DNA of 64,000 nucleotides from Citricoccus alkalitolerans (GTDB lineage: Bacteria > Actinomycetota > Actinomycetes > Actinomycetales > Micrococcaceae). How positions within the stretch are numbered: position 1 is the stretch's first letter; every line of letters begins with the position of its first letter. The translations under genes and the position numbers were made by a program. Shown here piece by piece: positions 32,607-41,729 of the stretch. Under the pieces are notes generated by a model. It was not told the origin of the DNA. It saw only the letters and a program-made list of their open reading frames with translations, and did not search any database. The DNA lies in the NCBI RefSeq assembly GCF_039528175.1, contig NZ_BAAALH010000002.1, positions 372,001-436,000 on the forward strand, written 5' to 3'.

Positions 32607-34199
32607 TCACACCACTCTGGCGTCGATGAGGACGGGGCCTTCTGCCTGTAGCGCCTGGCGATAGGTGGCCATGAATTCCTCGCGGGTGGTGGTGCGGCTG
32701 GCGTTCACCCCGTATCCCTGCGCCAGGGCGACGAAGTCGATTTCGCCCAGCGTCAGCCCCGGCACGTCGGGCACGCCCATGCGCCGAGCGAAGCCCGCCA
32801 GCGCTCCGTATCCGGAGTTGTTGACGATCACGAACACGGTGCGCGTGCCGCGCTGGGCGGCCGTGTACAGGGCAGTGATCCCGTAGTTGGCCGATCCGTC
32901 CCCGACGGTGGCCACGACGGTGGACTCCGGGGAGGCCAGAGCGATCCCGACGGCTGCTGGCAGGCCGAAGCCCAATCCTCCGGAGGCTGGGAAATGATAC
33001 CGGCCGGGTTGGTCGATCGCGATCCGCTCGAGGTACTCCAAGTCCAGGGTGGTGGTCTCATTGACGTAGACGACCCCGTCATGGACGTGCTGGTTCAGCA
33101 CTTCCAGGATCTCCGTACCGGTCATACCCTCCGTGGAGGTCCTGGCCGCGGGCAGCTCGCGTTTCGGACGCCGGGACCCGCGGTCCCGCACCTTATTGGC
33201 CAGCACCGTGATAGCGGCGGCGACGTCAGCGATGACTGCCCGGCCGAACGGCGCCCGGGTAGCCTCAGAGGGGTCCTGGGTCACGTGCCACACCGACGTG
33301 CCGGCGTCGAGGTAGTCCCCCGGTTCCCACCGGTGGTAGCGGAACACGGGTGCACCGAGGACGAACACGGCGTCGTGTCCGGACAGTTGGCGGCGCACGG
33401 AATCGATTCCCGGGACCATGACGCCGGCGAAGTTGGGGTGGGTGGTGGGGAACGGACCGCGGGGCGGCGACGGCGCGACGTACACGGCGGCATCGGCGTG
33501 CTCGGCCAGGCGGACCACGGAGTCGAGGACCGCCGGATCTGCCACGGCTGCCGCGTCGATCTGGGGACCGAGTACCAAAGCAGGATTCTGCGCGCCGTCG
33601 ATAGCTGCGATCAGCTCCTCGGCCAGATGCTCGGGCAAAGCCCCCGCGGTGCTCACAGAGCGATGGCTCAGCAGGGCGTCGTCGGACAGGGCTGGCTCCG
33701 CCCAGTCATCCAGTGGGACCGAGACGTAGACGGGGCCCTGGGGGTGGGTGGTGGCCTCGAGAACGGCCTGGGAGAGGGTACGGGGCACATCGGCGGCGGC
33801 CAGCGGTTCGTGGGCGTACTTGGTCAGCGGTGAGGTCAGCATTCCGGCGTCCACGTTGGCCAGCATCGCCTGCTGCCCGACTGTGCGGCGGACCTGCTGA
33901 CCAGCCAACAACACCAGCGGTATGTGGGCATACCGAGCGTTGGTCAACGCGCCCATGGCGTTGCCAGTCCCTGAGGCGGCGTGCAGGTTCACCAGCACGG
34001 GTCGGCCGGTGGCGCGGGCGTAGCCCTCGGCCATGCCGACCACGACCTGCTCGTGCAGACCCAGGACGAAGTCGAAGTCGGGCCCGAGTCCTGCTAGAAA
34101 AGGCAGCTCGTTGGAGCCTGGATTGCCAAAGATCGTGGTCATCCCGTGGGCTCGCAACAGATCTGCGGATGCTTCCAGGACCGTCTGTTTCTCTGCCAT
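32607..34199 (-). CDS. mdlC: Benzoylformate decarboxylase
   Basis: 530 aa, ATG at 34199 with GAAGGGA upstream. This thiamine diphosphate enzyme turns benzoylformate into benzaldehyde and CO2, the second step of mandelate breakdown. It matches Pseudomonas putida MdlC at the specific active-site segments as I know them: FGNPGSNELPFL (Ser26 region), the cofactor Glu in LHEQVVVGMAEGYARATGRP, LHAASGTGNAMGALTNA (His70 region) and GAPVFRYHRWEPGDYL (His281 region). The TPP/Mg motif GDGSANYGITALYTAAQ...NN is near 427. It is the third gene after the MFS importer and the LDH-type dehydrogenase, on the same strand. Confidence 0.93.
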   Translation of the reverse strand: MAEKQTVLEASADLLRAHGMTTIFGNPGSNELPFLAGLGPDFDFVLGLHEQVVVGMAEGYARATGRPVLVNLHAASGTGNAMGALTNARYAHIPLVLLAGQQVRRTVGQQAMLANVDAGMLTSPLTKYAHEPLAAADVPRTLSQAVLEATTHPQGPVYVSVPLDDWAEPALSDDALLSHRSVSTAGALPEHLAEELIAAIDGAQNPALVLGPQIDAAAVADPAVLDSVVRLAEHADAAVYVAPSPPRGPFPTTHPNFAGVMVPGIDSVRRQLSGHDAVFVLGAPVFRYHRWEPGDYLDAGTSVWHVTQDPSEATRAPFGRAVIADVAAAITVLANKVRDRGSRRPKRELPAARTSTEGMTGTEILEVLNQHVHDGVVYVNETTTLDLEYLERIAIDQPGRYHFPASGGLGFGLPAAVGIALASPESTVVATVGDGSANYGITALYTAAQRGTRTVFVIVNNSGYGALAGFARRMGVPDVPGLTLGEIDFVALAQGYGVNASRTTTREEFMATYRQALQAEGPVLIDARVV

Positions 34200-34281
34200 G
34201 ATTTGATTCCCTTCAGTAGTGCGATTCGAGAGTGAAGCCTTCACTGTGTCCGATGTCCCAGCCACCGGGAGAGAGAGACGA

Positions 34282-34316
34282 AGAGAGCGGTTTGGCCCGT
34301 GACCGGCTCGCTCTCT
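34282..34316. terminator. Possible hairpin between the dehydrogenase gene and mdlC
   Basis: AGAGAGCG (34282-34289) pairs with CGCTCTCT (34309-34316) around a 19-nt loop. It is followed on the minus strand by a T/C-rich run. It may attenuate transcription between the two genes or simply stabilise the upstream message. Confidence 0.4.
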
Positions 34317-34352
34317 GTTGTTTCAATCGGGGCGGTCTAGAGGGTTTCCTGA

Positions 34353-35339
34353 TCACGCCAAGGCGTCTACCTCAGCTTGAACGCGCCGGGCTGCGGCGAG
34401 CAGCTCCAGAGCCTCAGTTGGTTCAGCGGCCGGCGGGAGGACGTCGATGCGGTCCTCGGTTCGCCGAACCTCTAGGGCTATGAAGGAGCCCGGATAATCG
34501 TCTAGGTGTTCGGTACTGGCGGTGGTGACGACGGGTCGGCCGGCCTGCAGTTCCTGCAGTAGGTACCGCACCCCCACGCCGGTGGCCCAACCGGAACTGC
34601 GGCCCGGTTCCAAGTCGGACCAACGACGGAACCAACCGTGGACATCCGCCAGAACGTCATCCCGCTGGGAAGCGCTGAGGGCCACAGGTTGCCCGTCCAG
34701 CGTGAGACTGGAAAAGAGGGGGACCTGGCCGTTGCCGTGCTCGCCCATGACCTTGCCCTCGATGCGTTCGGTGTCGACTCCGAGGACCCGGGCCACTGCC
34801 AAGCAGAATCGAGCGGAGTCGTTGAGGGAGTAGCCCAGAATCCGGTGAGCGTGCAGTGAGCTGTTCCGGGACAACCATCCAGCCAGGATGTCGACCGGGT
34901 TCGAGAGGAGCAGGACAAGGCCACCGGGTCCGGCGAGGGATTCGATCTGCGGCCGCAACAGGCCCAGCAGCTCGGTATTGGCGTCAAGAAAATCATTGCG
35001 GTCGCCGTCGGGCACCTCTGGCTTGGAGGCGGCCACCACGACGACATCAACCGGACCGTCCGCCGGCGCTCCGTTGACGACCCGGGGCGCTGGGACATGG
35101 GCGACGACTTGAGCGTCCGTGATGTCGATGGCATGGCTGGCCACGAGGTTCTCGCGAACGTCCACCAAAAACAGTTCACGCCCTAGCCCGGCCAGGGCGA
35201 TGTGGGCGGCCACGGACGATCCTACGGTACCGGCGGCACCGATAATCGCGATCCGGCGAGGCCAGTCAGCCCCAGCTTCACTTGTCTCACGGCCAAGGTC
35301 GGCGACCAAAGTCGGAGGAGGCGGCTGAAAACTCTTCAT
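34353..35339 (-). CDS. Lactate/malate dehydrogenase-family protein, probable NAD-dependent 2-hydroxyacid (mandelate) dehydrogenase
   Basis: 328 aa, start at 35339. NAD-binding IAIIGAAGTVGSSVAAHIALAGLGRELFLVDV near 31, the conserved LLLSNPVDILAGWLSR near 147 and the catalytic His in KVMGEHGNGQVPLFSS near 200 identify the LDH/MDH superfamily. The N-terminal 28 residues are an extension. The sequence departs from housekeeping LDH and MDH (for example VVVAASKPEVPDGDRNDFLDAN in place of the usual loop), and it sits directly upstream of mdlC. I infer it oxidises one enantiomer of mandelate, or a ring-substituted mandelate, to the keto acid. L-lactate or L-2-hydroxyisocaproate are alternatives. Confidence 0.75.
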   Translation of the reverse strand: MKSFQPPPPTLVADLGRETSEAGADWPRRIAIIGAAGTVGSSVAAHIALAGLGRELFLVDVRENLVASHAIDITDAQVVAHVPAPRVVNGAPADGPVDVVVVAASKPEVPDGDRNDFLDANTELLGLLRPQIESLAGPGGLVLLLSNPVDILAGWLSRNSSLHAHRILGYSLNDSARFCLAVARVLGVDTERIEGKVMGEHGNGQVPLFSSLTLDGQPVALSASQRDDVLADVHGWFRRWSDLEPGRSSGWATGVGVRYLLQELQAGRPVVTTASTEHLDDYPGSFIALEVRRTEDRIDVLPPAAEPTEALELLAAARRVQAEVDALA

Positions 35340-35469
35340 CGCGGTTGATGCCTTTCTCTCTCGCGCCCGCGAATCTCCGGGCGTCAATGCACTTCTTCGA
35401 TGCCTCGGTCTTTCGTGGTGATCCAGGCGGCTCGGGATGTCCGTGCCACGGCGAGGCGGGTCCGCGCGG

Positions 35470-36846
35470 CTAGTCTCGACCAGCGGGTACGGCGTCGCCT
35501 GCGGCGCGGGTTTGGGCGCCCGCCGAGTCTTGCAGATGCCTCTGGCCGGCTGCGCTGCGCGACATGCGCACAAAGGCGATCGCCACGGCGGCGATCACGC
35601 CGGGTACGGCAACGGCCAGGAAATTTTGCTGGAACGGGAGGGCCAGCCCCAGGAGTGCGCCCCCCAGCACGGGACCACTGATGGCACCGATCCGGCCGAC
35701 CCCTGCGGCCCAGCCAACCCCGGTCGAGCGGACCAGCGAGGGGTAATACTCCACGGCAAGGGCGTGGATGATTGCCATGGTTCCGATTGTCGTTGCGCCG
35801 GCCACGACGAGCAGCAGGTTCAGGACGAGGGCGTTCGGGCTGAAGCCCAGGGCCGTCAGAGACAGAGCCGCCAGGACAAAGTAACTGAGAATGATCTTCT
35901 TGATCCCCAGTCGGTCGGCGAGCCAACCAGCGGTTATCGCTCCGGTTAGGCCTCCCACGTTGAGGATGACCAAGTTGAACAGCCCCGAGCCCAAGGGGTA
36001 GTCGGCCGACATCATCAAGGTGGGCAGCCAGGTATTCAAACCATAGGTAAGCAGCATGGTCATGGAGAAAACCACCCAGATAAGAACAGTGTTGACGGCG
36101 TTGCCGTGGCGGAAGATCTCAGCGATGGGCGCTTTCGGGGCCCCGACCGACTCCACGGCAACGACCGTCGAGGAGTCTACCTGCGGGGCGATGCGGGACA
36201 CGACGTTTTCGAACTCCGCTCGGCGGTGGGGCTGCCGGCTCAGAAACTCCGGTGATTCGGGAAGGCGCTTCAGCATCACTGGAACCAGCAGGATGAACGC
36301 GGTAGCCAAAAGGAAGACACTCCGCCAGCCGAAGGCAGGGATCATGACGATTGCCAACAGCGCAGCCATGATGCCGCCTGCCGAATACAGGCCGGCGACC
36401 AGGCAGACAAGGAACGCTTTGGATCGCCGGGGCGCGTACTCACCGACCAGAGAGATGAAGTTGGGAGCTAGAGCGCCGATGGAGATGCCCACGATCGTTC
36501 TGCTGATGCCGAGAGTAATCACGCCCACAGACAGAGCACACCCGAGCGATGCCACCGCTGAGGCGACGAGGGAGGCAATGATGATGGGACGCCGGCCATA
36601 GCGGTCCGCGAGAGGGGCGATGACCATCCCACCGATGAGCATCCCCACCAATGCGACAGAGCCCAGCACCCCCGCCTCGATCAGGGTGAGTTGCCAGTCC
36701 TCCCGAAGCACGGCGACGACTGAGCCGTAGGAGACCATGTCGTAGCCGTCCACGATCATCAGCAGCGAACACAGCAGGACAACGCGCCAATGGAACGACG
36801 TCATCTTTGACTCGTTGACGAGCTTGTCAATCGGAATCGCGGTCAT
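35470..36846 (-). CDS. MFS transporter, aromatic acid:H+ symporter (AAHS)-like
   Basis: 458 aa from the ATG at 36846 (AAGG 6 nt upstream); ATG 36852 is an alternative. Twelve membrane helices. The AAHS-type first helix with D-G-Y-D (LLMIVDGYDMVSYGSVVAVLREDW) and the loop GMVIAPLADRYGRRPIII are visible, and the second half repeats the pattern (TAGWLADRLGIKK). AAHS proteins import benzoate, 4-hydroxybenzoate and related acids. As the first gene of the minus-strand run MFS-dehydrogenase-mdlC it probably imports mandelate. Confidence 0.88.
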   Translation of the reverse strand: MTAIPIDKLVNESKMTSFHWRVVLLCSLLMIVDGYDMVSYGSVVAVLREDWQLTLIEAGVLGSVALVGMLIGGMVIAPLADRYGRRPIIIASLVASAVASLGCALSVGVITLGISRTIVGISIGALAPNFISLVGEYAPRRSKAFLVCLVAGLYSAGGIMAALLAIVMIPAFGWRSVFLLATAFILLVPVMLKRLPESPEFLSRQPHRRAEFENVVSRIAPQVDSSTVVAVESVGAPKAPIAEIFRHGNAVNTVLIWVVFSMTMLLTYGLNTWLPTLMMSADYPLGSGLFNLVILNVGGLTGAITAGWLADRLGIKKIILSYFVLAALSLTALGFSPNALVLNLLLVVAGATTIGTMAIIHALAVEYYPSLVRSTGVGWAAGVGRIGAISGPVLGGALLGLALPFQQNFLAVAVPGVIAAVAIAFVRMSRSAAGQRHLQDSAGAQTRAAGDAVPAGRD

Positions 36847-36920
36847 GGCCATCCTTGAGGGTCGGAGATTGATCTGAAGCAACGCTAGTGAACCGAATCA
36901 CATAGGTCCAATGAATAGCC

Positions 36921-36937
36921 TCAATTGCGTCTATTGA
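36921..36937. promoter_or_regulatory. LysR box 1 (TCAAT-N7-ATTGA) in the MFS/lysR divergent promoter
   Basis: TCAATTGCGTCTATTGA, with 5-bp perfect arms and a T-N11-A core, lies between the divergent importer (start 36846) and lysR (start 37042). Its complement reads ATAGACGCAATTGA and matches ATAGATGTCATTGA in the aldehyde dehydrogenase/PanE-type promoter at 39603, so both are probably bound by the same LysR protein. Confidence 0.6.
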
Positions 36938-37041
36938 AATAATCTATTATGGTGGTGTTGTCTGAAGTGCGAGCCTTCCGACGCCTCAAGAACGCTGTAC
37001 GAGCCACGCCATCGCTGCAGGAAAGGTCGCGAGATACCGCC

Positions 37042-37968
37042 ATGGGCCACTTTGAGCTTTCCCTGATCCCCACGTTTATCGCCATCTATGAAACCGGGAG
37101 CCTCACTCGCGCGGCTGAGACCCTCGCCATCTCGCAACCGTCCGTGAGCTACACACTGGCCAAGCTGCGCAAGCAGCTCTCGGATCCGCTATTCGTCCGG
37201 ACTGCCGAGGGAATGCAACCGACGCGACGAGCCATAGAACTGTTCGCCGTGTTCAAGGCGGTCGCGAACGACGTCGAGGATGTCGTCCAGAAGGGACGCG
37301 AATTCGACGCGCGGACGTCGAATCACACGTTCAGGTTGTGCCTTTCAGACCTCGGCGAACTCGCCTTCCTGCCAGCGGTGACGGAACGGCTGGCCGTGGA
37401 GGCGCCCCAAGTGCTGTTAGAGGTGGTGCCGATGCAGATCGACCATGTCGCCGAGTGGCTAGAACTAGGCACTGTCGATGCGGCCATCGCTAGCGTGGAG
37501 CTCCCCGGGCACGCTCGCCAGGAGATCCTGGACCAGGAGCGGTATGTCTGCGTCATCCCGCAAGGACTGGACGCGGATAACCCAGCTGCTCCCGAAGGCG
37601 GGCGCCTGTCCGTTGAGCAGTTCGGCGCTTTGAGGCACGTGGTCATTGATAGAGCCATGGGGCACTCCCAGGCCGATGCAGCGCTGGCCACTCTTGGCGT
37701 AGGGCGCGACGTCAGGTTGAGGCTGCCACATTTTGCCAGCGTGCCGGCCGCCCTGACGAGCAGCGACCTGGCCGTCATCGTCCCGCTGCGGGTAGCGCAG
37801 ATCTTCCAGCGCCTCTGGCCGGTCACCGTCCGGGAACTTCCCGTGGAGATCCCCAGTTTCGATGTTCGACTCTACTGGAAAGACGCGGAAACCCGGTCGA
37901 CGCCAGCGGAGTGGTTCCTCGACTTCCTCAGGCGCGTCCTAGCCGAAGCCGGCACTGGCAATCCCTGA
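37042..37968 (+). CDS. LysR-family regulator of the mandelate-type island
   Basis: 308 aa from ATG 37042; the same frame is open back to 36949, but the protein that begins MGHFELSLIPTFIAIYETGSLTRAAETLAISQPSVSYTLAKLRKQLSDPLF has the standard LysR N-terminus. The effector domain begins near residue 95 (TFRLCLSDLGELAFLPAVTERL), which resembles NodD/PcpR/DntR-type regulators of aromatic pathways. It is divergent from the importer and convergent with the aldehyde dehydrogenase gene. Boxes in both neighbouring divergent promoters make it the likely activator of the island. Confidence 0.9.
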   Translation: MGHFELSLIPTFIAIYETGSLTRAAETLAISQPSVSYTLAKLRKQLSDPLFVRTAEGMQPTRRAIELFAVFKAVANDVEDVVQKGREFDARTSNHTFRLCLSDLGELAFLPAVTERLAVEAPQVLLEVVPMQIDHVAEWLELGTVDAAIASVELPGHARQEILDQERYVCVIPQGLDADNPAAPEGGRLSVEQFGALRHVVIDRAMGHSQADAALATLGVGRDVRLRLPHFASVPAALTSSDLAVIVPLRVAQIFQRLWPVTVRELPVEIPSFDVRLYWKDAETRSTPAEWFLDFLRRVLAEAGTGNP

Positions 37969-37971
37969 CTG

Positions 37972-37996
37972 GGCCGCCAACACAGCGTTGGCCGCC
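37972..37996. terminator. Hairpin between convergent lysR and aldehyde dehydrogenase genes
   Basis: GGCCGCCAAC-ACAGC-GTTGGCCGCC, 10-nt arms with one mismatched pair, just after the lysR stop codon and before the convergent gene end at 38056. A bidirectional terminator is likely. Confidence 0.5.
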
Positions 37997-38055
37997 GGCC
38001 CCACCTTGCGCCAGAGCGGAGGAGGGCCGGCAGCCGGATCGTACCGAGAGTCCGA

Positions 38056-39549
38056 TTAGAAGGGATACTCGCGCGGAGTGTGCTGAACGCTGATCCAGTG
38101 CTCGGTGGTGAACTCGTCGATGGCCCAGTCACCGTTGAACCGGCCCAGCCCCGAGTTCTTCTCCCCACCGAAGGCCACGTGGCTCTCATCATTGACCGGG
38201 ATGTCATTGACATGAGTCATGCCGGCTCGAATGCCCTTGGCAAAGCTGATACCCCGATGGAGGTCGCCAGTGAACACGGCGCTGGAGAGCCCAAACGGCG
38301 TGTTGTTCGCGGCCTGGAGAGCTTCGGCCTCGTCGGCCACTCGGATGATCCCTACCAACGGACCGAAGATCTCCTCACGGGCGATCTCCATCTCCTCGGT
38401 CACATCAGCGAACACGTGAGGAGGCACTACCTGTCCCTGCACCTGCCCCTCCAGCATGACGCGCGCACCTTCGTGCCGGGCGCGAGCCACCTTTTCGAGA
38501 AGTCCGTCAAGTTGGGAGCGATTAATGACGGGACCGACGACAGTCGCCGGATCCGCCGGATCTCCGCACGGGAGAGTACGGACATGGGCCACGAATTTGG
38601 CCACAAACTCGTCATAGACGCCATCCTCGACGATGATGCGGTTCACAGCCATGCAGATCTGCCCCTGGTGCAGGAACTTCCCCATGGCCGCGGCGCGGAC
38701 CGCCTGATCCAGGTCCGCATCCGCGAGGACGACGAACGGGCTGTTGCCGCCAAGCTCGAGGGCAACATGCTTGAGGTGTCTGCCGCCGGCGGCGATCTTG
38801 CCGACGTTCTGACCTACCGGAGTGGACCCGGTGAAGGAGATCAGCGAAGGAACCTCGTGTTCGACAAAGGCGTCGCCGATCTCACTGCCGGCACCGACCA
38901 CCACGTTAAGCAGTCCGGCCGGCAGGCCCGCCTCTTCGAAGATCTTGGCGATGAGCAGCCCGCCGGTGACGGCCGTATCGCTCGCCGGCTTCAGCACCAC
39001 GGCATTGCCCAGTGCCAGGGCTGGGGCAACCGAGCGCTGCGAGAGATGCAACGGGAAGTTCCAGGGGCTGATGACGCCGACGACGCCCAGCGGTCCACGG
39101 TAGACGTAGTTATCCTTGCCCGGAATGTTGGACTCGTGAATGCGACCATGGGAGCGGGCCGGAAAAGACGCGGACTCCATGGTGATAGCCCGAGCGGCAG
39201 AGGCCTCGATGTTGGCCTTAAGGACGGTGCTACCAGACTCCTTGACGAGCCAATCGATGATCTCTTCCCGACGCGCGTCCATGATCTGTGCCGCACGAAG
39301 CATCACGGCCTGGCGGGCCGCCGGGGTCGCAGCAGCCCATGACCCTTGGGCCTCAGCCGCAGCCCGGTAGGCGTCGTCCAAGTCGGCAACCGAGGCCTGC
39401 TGGATCTCACCCAATGTTTCCTGGGTATAGGGATTGGCAACCGTCAGCGTCTTCTCGGATTGCCCCCGACGCCAGGCGCCTCCGATGAATTGATGCTCGG
39501 GCGTCCAGGTAGTCCACGTCGAAGTGTCATTCTCAATAAGGGTGGTCAT
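38056..39549 (-). CDS. Aldehyde dehydrogenase, probable benzaldehyde dehydrogenase
   Basis: 497 aa NAD(P)-dependent ALDH. Landmarks are PWNFPLHLSQRSVAPALALGNAVVLKPASDT near 165, FTGSTPVGQNVGKIA near 245, the general base Glu in LELGGNSPFVV near 268 and the nucleophile Cys in HQGQICMAVNR near 302. The vicinity of mdlC makes benzaldehyde the probable substrate, oxidised to benzoate. The LHLSQRS segment is like that of benzaldehyde/vanillin dehydrogenases as I recall them. It is divergent from the PanE-type gene, with a LysR box between. Confidence 0.88.
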   Translation of the reverse strand: MTTLIENDTSTWTTWTPEHQFIGGAWRRGQSEKTLTVANPYTQETLGEIQQASVADLDDAYRAAAEAQGSWAAATPAARQAVMLRAAQIMDARREEIIDWLVKESGSTVLKANIEASAARAITMESASFPARSHGRIHESNIPGKDNYVYRGPLGVVGVISPWNFPLHLSQRSVAPALALGNAVVLKPASDTAVTGGLLIAKIFEEAGLPAGLLNVVVGAGSEIGDAFVEHEVPSLISFTGSTPVGQNVGKIAAGGRHLKHVALELGGNSPFVVLADADLDQAVRAAAMGKFLHQGQICMAVNRIIVEDGVYDEFVAKFVAHVRTLPCGDPADPATVVGPVINRSQLDGLLEKVARARHEGARVMLEGQVQGQVVPPHVFADVTEEMEIAREEIFGPLVGIIRVADEAEALQAANNTPFGLSSAVFTGDLHRGISFAKGIRAGMTHVNDIPVNDESHVAFGGEKNSGLGRFNGDWAIDEFTTEHWISVQHTPREYPF

Positions 39550-39599
39550 GATGCTCCTCTCAGCATGTGAGCCACGCTACGTTCAGGCGCAGAATCAGG

Positions 39600-39642
39600 C
39601 AAATAGATGTCATTGAGCACCAAAACAAAGAACCTCTATTTT
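39600..39642. promoter_or_regulatory. LysR box 2 in the aldehyde dehydrogenase/PanE-type divergent promoter
   Basis: ATAGATGTCATTGAG (39603-39617) matches the complement of LysR box 1 in 12 of 15 positions (consensus ATAGAYGYMATTGAG). A further half CTATTTTG at 39635-39642 is inverted to CAAATAG at 39600-39606. The site lies 50-90 nt before the ALDH start and about 150 nt before the PanE-type start. Confidence 0.6.
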
Positions 39643-39787
39643 GCTCGAGGGCTTGGGGAACACGATTCAGGCGGGACCATATGCGTTTCCTATCGGCCGA
39701 GAAGAAGATTTCTATTGGTGCGCAGACTCGCAGGATCCTAGGCTGACCGGGATTTCTGCCACTCTCTACCGCCAAGGACTCCACCAC

Positions 39788-40702
39788 ATGAAAACAGCGA
39801 TCGTCGGTTCCGGGGCCATGGGCCAGCTTTTCGGGGCCCGCCTCCTGTGGGCCGGTGAGGACGTCGTCTTCGTAGACACGAATCCCACGACCTTGCACGC
39901 GCTCAACGAGCGGGGCATCACGCTCACCACGGACCAGGGCCGCCAGCACACTCCGGCCACTGCGGCACCTGCTTCGGAGCTGGAAGGAGCCTTCGACCTG
40001 ATCATCATCTTCACCAAGGGATTCCACACTCGCGCTGCCGTCAAATCGGTAGCCCATCTCATCGGCCCGGATAGCGTCGGACTCACCCTCCAGAACGGGC
40101 TCGGAAACGCCGAAGTACTCCAGGAGTACTTCACCCAGGACAGGACCCTGCTGGGAATGACGGACTTTCCCGCGGATATGCCAGAACCCGGGACCATCAC
40201 CAGCGCGAGCAAAGGCAAGGTGTTGCTGGGTGGGCTGACTGAGGGTGCAGTGGCGCAGACCGTTGCGACTGTGCTCGACCGGGCTGGGTTGAATGCGTTC
40301 GCCGCCTCGGACATTCGGATCCCCGTTTGGGAGAAGGTCGCTTTCAACGCAGCCCTGAACACCATCAGCGCCGTCACCGGCCTGACGGTCGGGCAGATCG
40401 GAGATGAGCCCCATGCGCGCGGCCTCGCTGCAGCGGTCCTGGACGAAACGATGGCCGTAGCGGCCGCCCAGGACATCTCCCTCTCCCGGGAGCGGGTCGA
40501 GACCACCTTGTCCGAGGCCTTCGCCCATCACACGCACCACAAGACGTCGATGCTGATGGACCGGGAAGCGCACCGGCGGACCGAGGTGGAGTCGATCGGC
40601 GGTGCAGTCGTCGACCTTGGAACCCGGAGCGGCGTGGCAACCCCAGTACTGAACACCCTGTGCGAACTAGTGCGCGCCTTGGAGCCCTCCCCCACGGAAT
40701 AG
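39788..40702 (+). CDS. Ketopantoate reductase (PanE/ApbA)-family dehydrogenase, possible D-mandelate dehydrogenase
   Basis: 304 aa, ATG 39788 with AAGGA about 10 nt before. NADP-binding AIVGSGAMGQLFGARLLWAGEDV at the start, the Lys of FTKGFHTRAAVKS, LQNGLGNAEVL near 95 and the C-terminal helical domain with EKVAFNAALNTISAVTGLTVGQI. The fold is that of 2-dehydropantoate reductase. Members of the same family in lactic acid bacteria are D-mandelate (D-2-hydroxyacid) dehydrogenases. Being in the LysR-controlled mandelate-type island, this is more likely catabolic than pantothenate biosynthetic. That would complement the LDH-type enzyme at 34353. Confidence 0.8.
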   Translation: MKTAIVGSGAMGQLFGARLLWAGEDVVFVDTNPTTLHALNERGITLTTDQGRQHTPATAAPASELEGAFDLIIIFTKGFHTRAAVKSVAHLIGPDSVGLTLQNGLGNAEVLQEYFTQDRTLLGMTDFPADMPEPGTITSASKGKVLLGGLTEGAVAQTVATVLDRAGLNAFAASDIRIPVWEKVAFNAALNTISAVTGLTVGQIGDEPHARGLAAAVLDETMAVAAAQDISLSRERVETTLSEAFAHHTHHKTSMLMDREAHRRTEVESIGGAVVDLGTRSGVATPVLNTLCELVRALEPSPTE

Positions 40703-40818
40703 AGAGCCGGTCCGCCGCCAACAGTGGTGGTGGATTCCAGGATGAACGAACGCGTCACTGATAATCGGGCACGCCAGTTGCTCTTCCGGATGACCATTGA
40801 CCACTAGGAGTGCCCACT

Positions 40819-41457
40819 TTGTACAACCTGTCCGAACTCACTATCCGCAGTGTCTCGGTATCTGAGATGAGCAACAACGTGTACGTGCTCACCTCCAAGG
40901 CCAGCGGCGCTCAAGTCCTTATCGATGCCGCCGACGATGCTCCGGCCATTCTCTCCCTCCTCACTGATGCGCAGGAGGACACGGGCGCTACGGCCCACGT
41001 CTCAGGCATCATCACCACGCATTCACATTGGGACCATGTGCGCGCGTTGGGGGAGGTGAAAAAGGTGACGAAGGCACCGACTGCAGCCGGAGAGGACGAC
41101 ATCGAAGCAATCAGCGTGCCGACGGACATCGCACTGGGTCACGGAGAAGCGCATTCCTTCGAGGACATCGAGCTTGAGGTGATCCACTTACGTGGGCATA
41201 CACCCGGTTCTATCGCGATGCTGTACCGCGATCCTGAAGGTACTGCGCACCTGTTCACGGGCGACTCGCTCTTCCCGGGCGGCGTCGGCAACACCGAGGA
41301 TGATCCGGATCGGTTCCTCTCCCTCTTGACCGATGTCACTGAGAGGATCTTTGATCGCCTGCCGGACACGACCATCGTTCATCCAGGTCACGGCACGGGC
41401 ACGACGCTCGGCGCCGAACGGCCCCACTTGGCCCAGTGGAAGGCGCGAGGCTGGTAG
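40819..41457 (+). CDS. MBL-fold metallohydrolase
   Basis: 212 aa. Metal site THSHWDH near 72-78, later HTPGS near 130, GDSLFPGG near 150 and HPGHG near 190: a glyoxalase II-like metallo-beta-lactamase fold. The start is odd: AGGAG (40806-40810) overlaps the GTG at 40810 but is 8 nt before the TTG at 40819, so TTG is chosen. The substrate is unknown. It follows the PanE-type gene by about 115 nt on the same strand and may belong to the island, for example as a thioester or lactone hydrolase. Confidence 0.8.
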   Translation: MYNLSELTIRSVSVSEMSNNVYVLTSKASGAQVLIDAADDAPAILSLLTDAQEDTGATAHVSGIITTHSHWDHVRALGEVKKVTKAPTAAGEDDIEAISVPTDIALGHGEAHSFEDIELEVIHLRGHTPGSIAMLYRDPEGTAHLFTGDSLFPGGVGNTEDDPDRFLSLLTDVTERIFDRLPDTTIVHPGHGTGTTLGAERPHLAQWKARGW

Positions 41458-41729
41458 ACGATTCTGCCTCATCCCAGCTTCTGCACCTCAAGCAGCTGCT
41501 AGCACGGAGCAACGGAGAATCCGCATGGCTCACGTCACGGGGTTGACCGGGTCGATCCGTGCTTGCTGAGGCGGACGGACATGCCCGTATGCGTCTCATG
41601 ATGGGTTACTGGACTCGGTGTCCTTGTGTTGCCGCTCATTGCGTCAAGCGGCCACACAAGGGACCCGGTTCAACCCATCGGTCGAATTTGACCGATCATT
41701 TGCTGTCGGCGGCGTGATCGGATGCGGAA

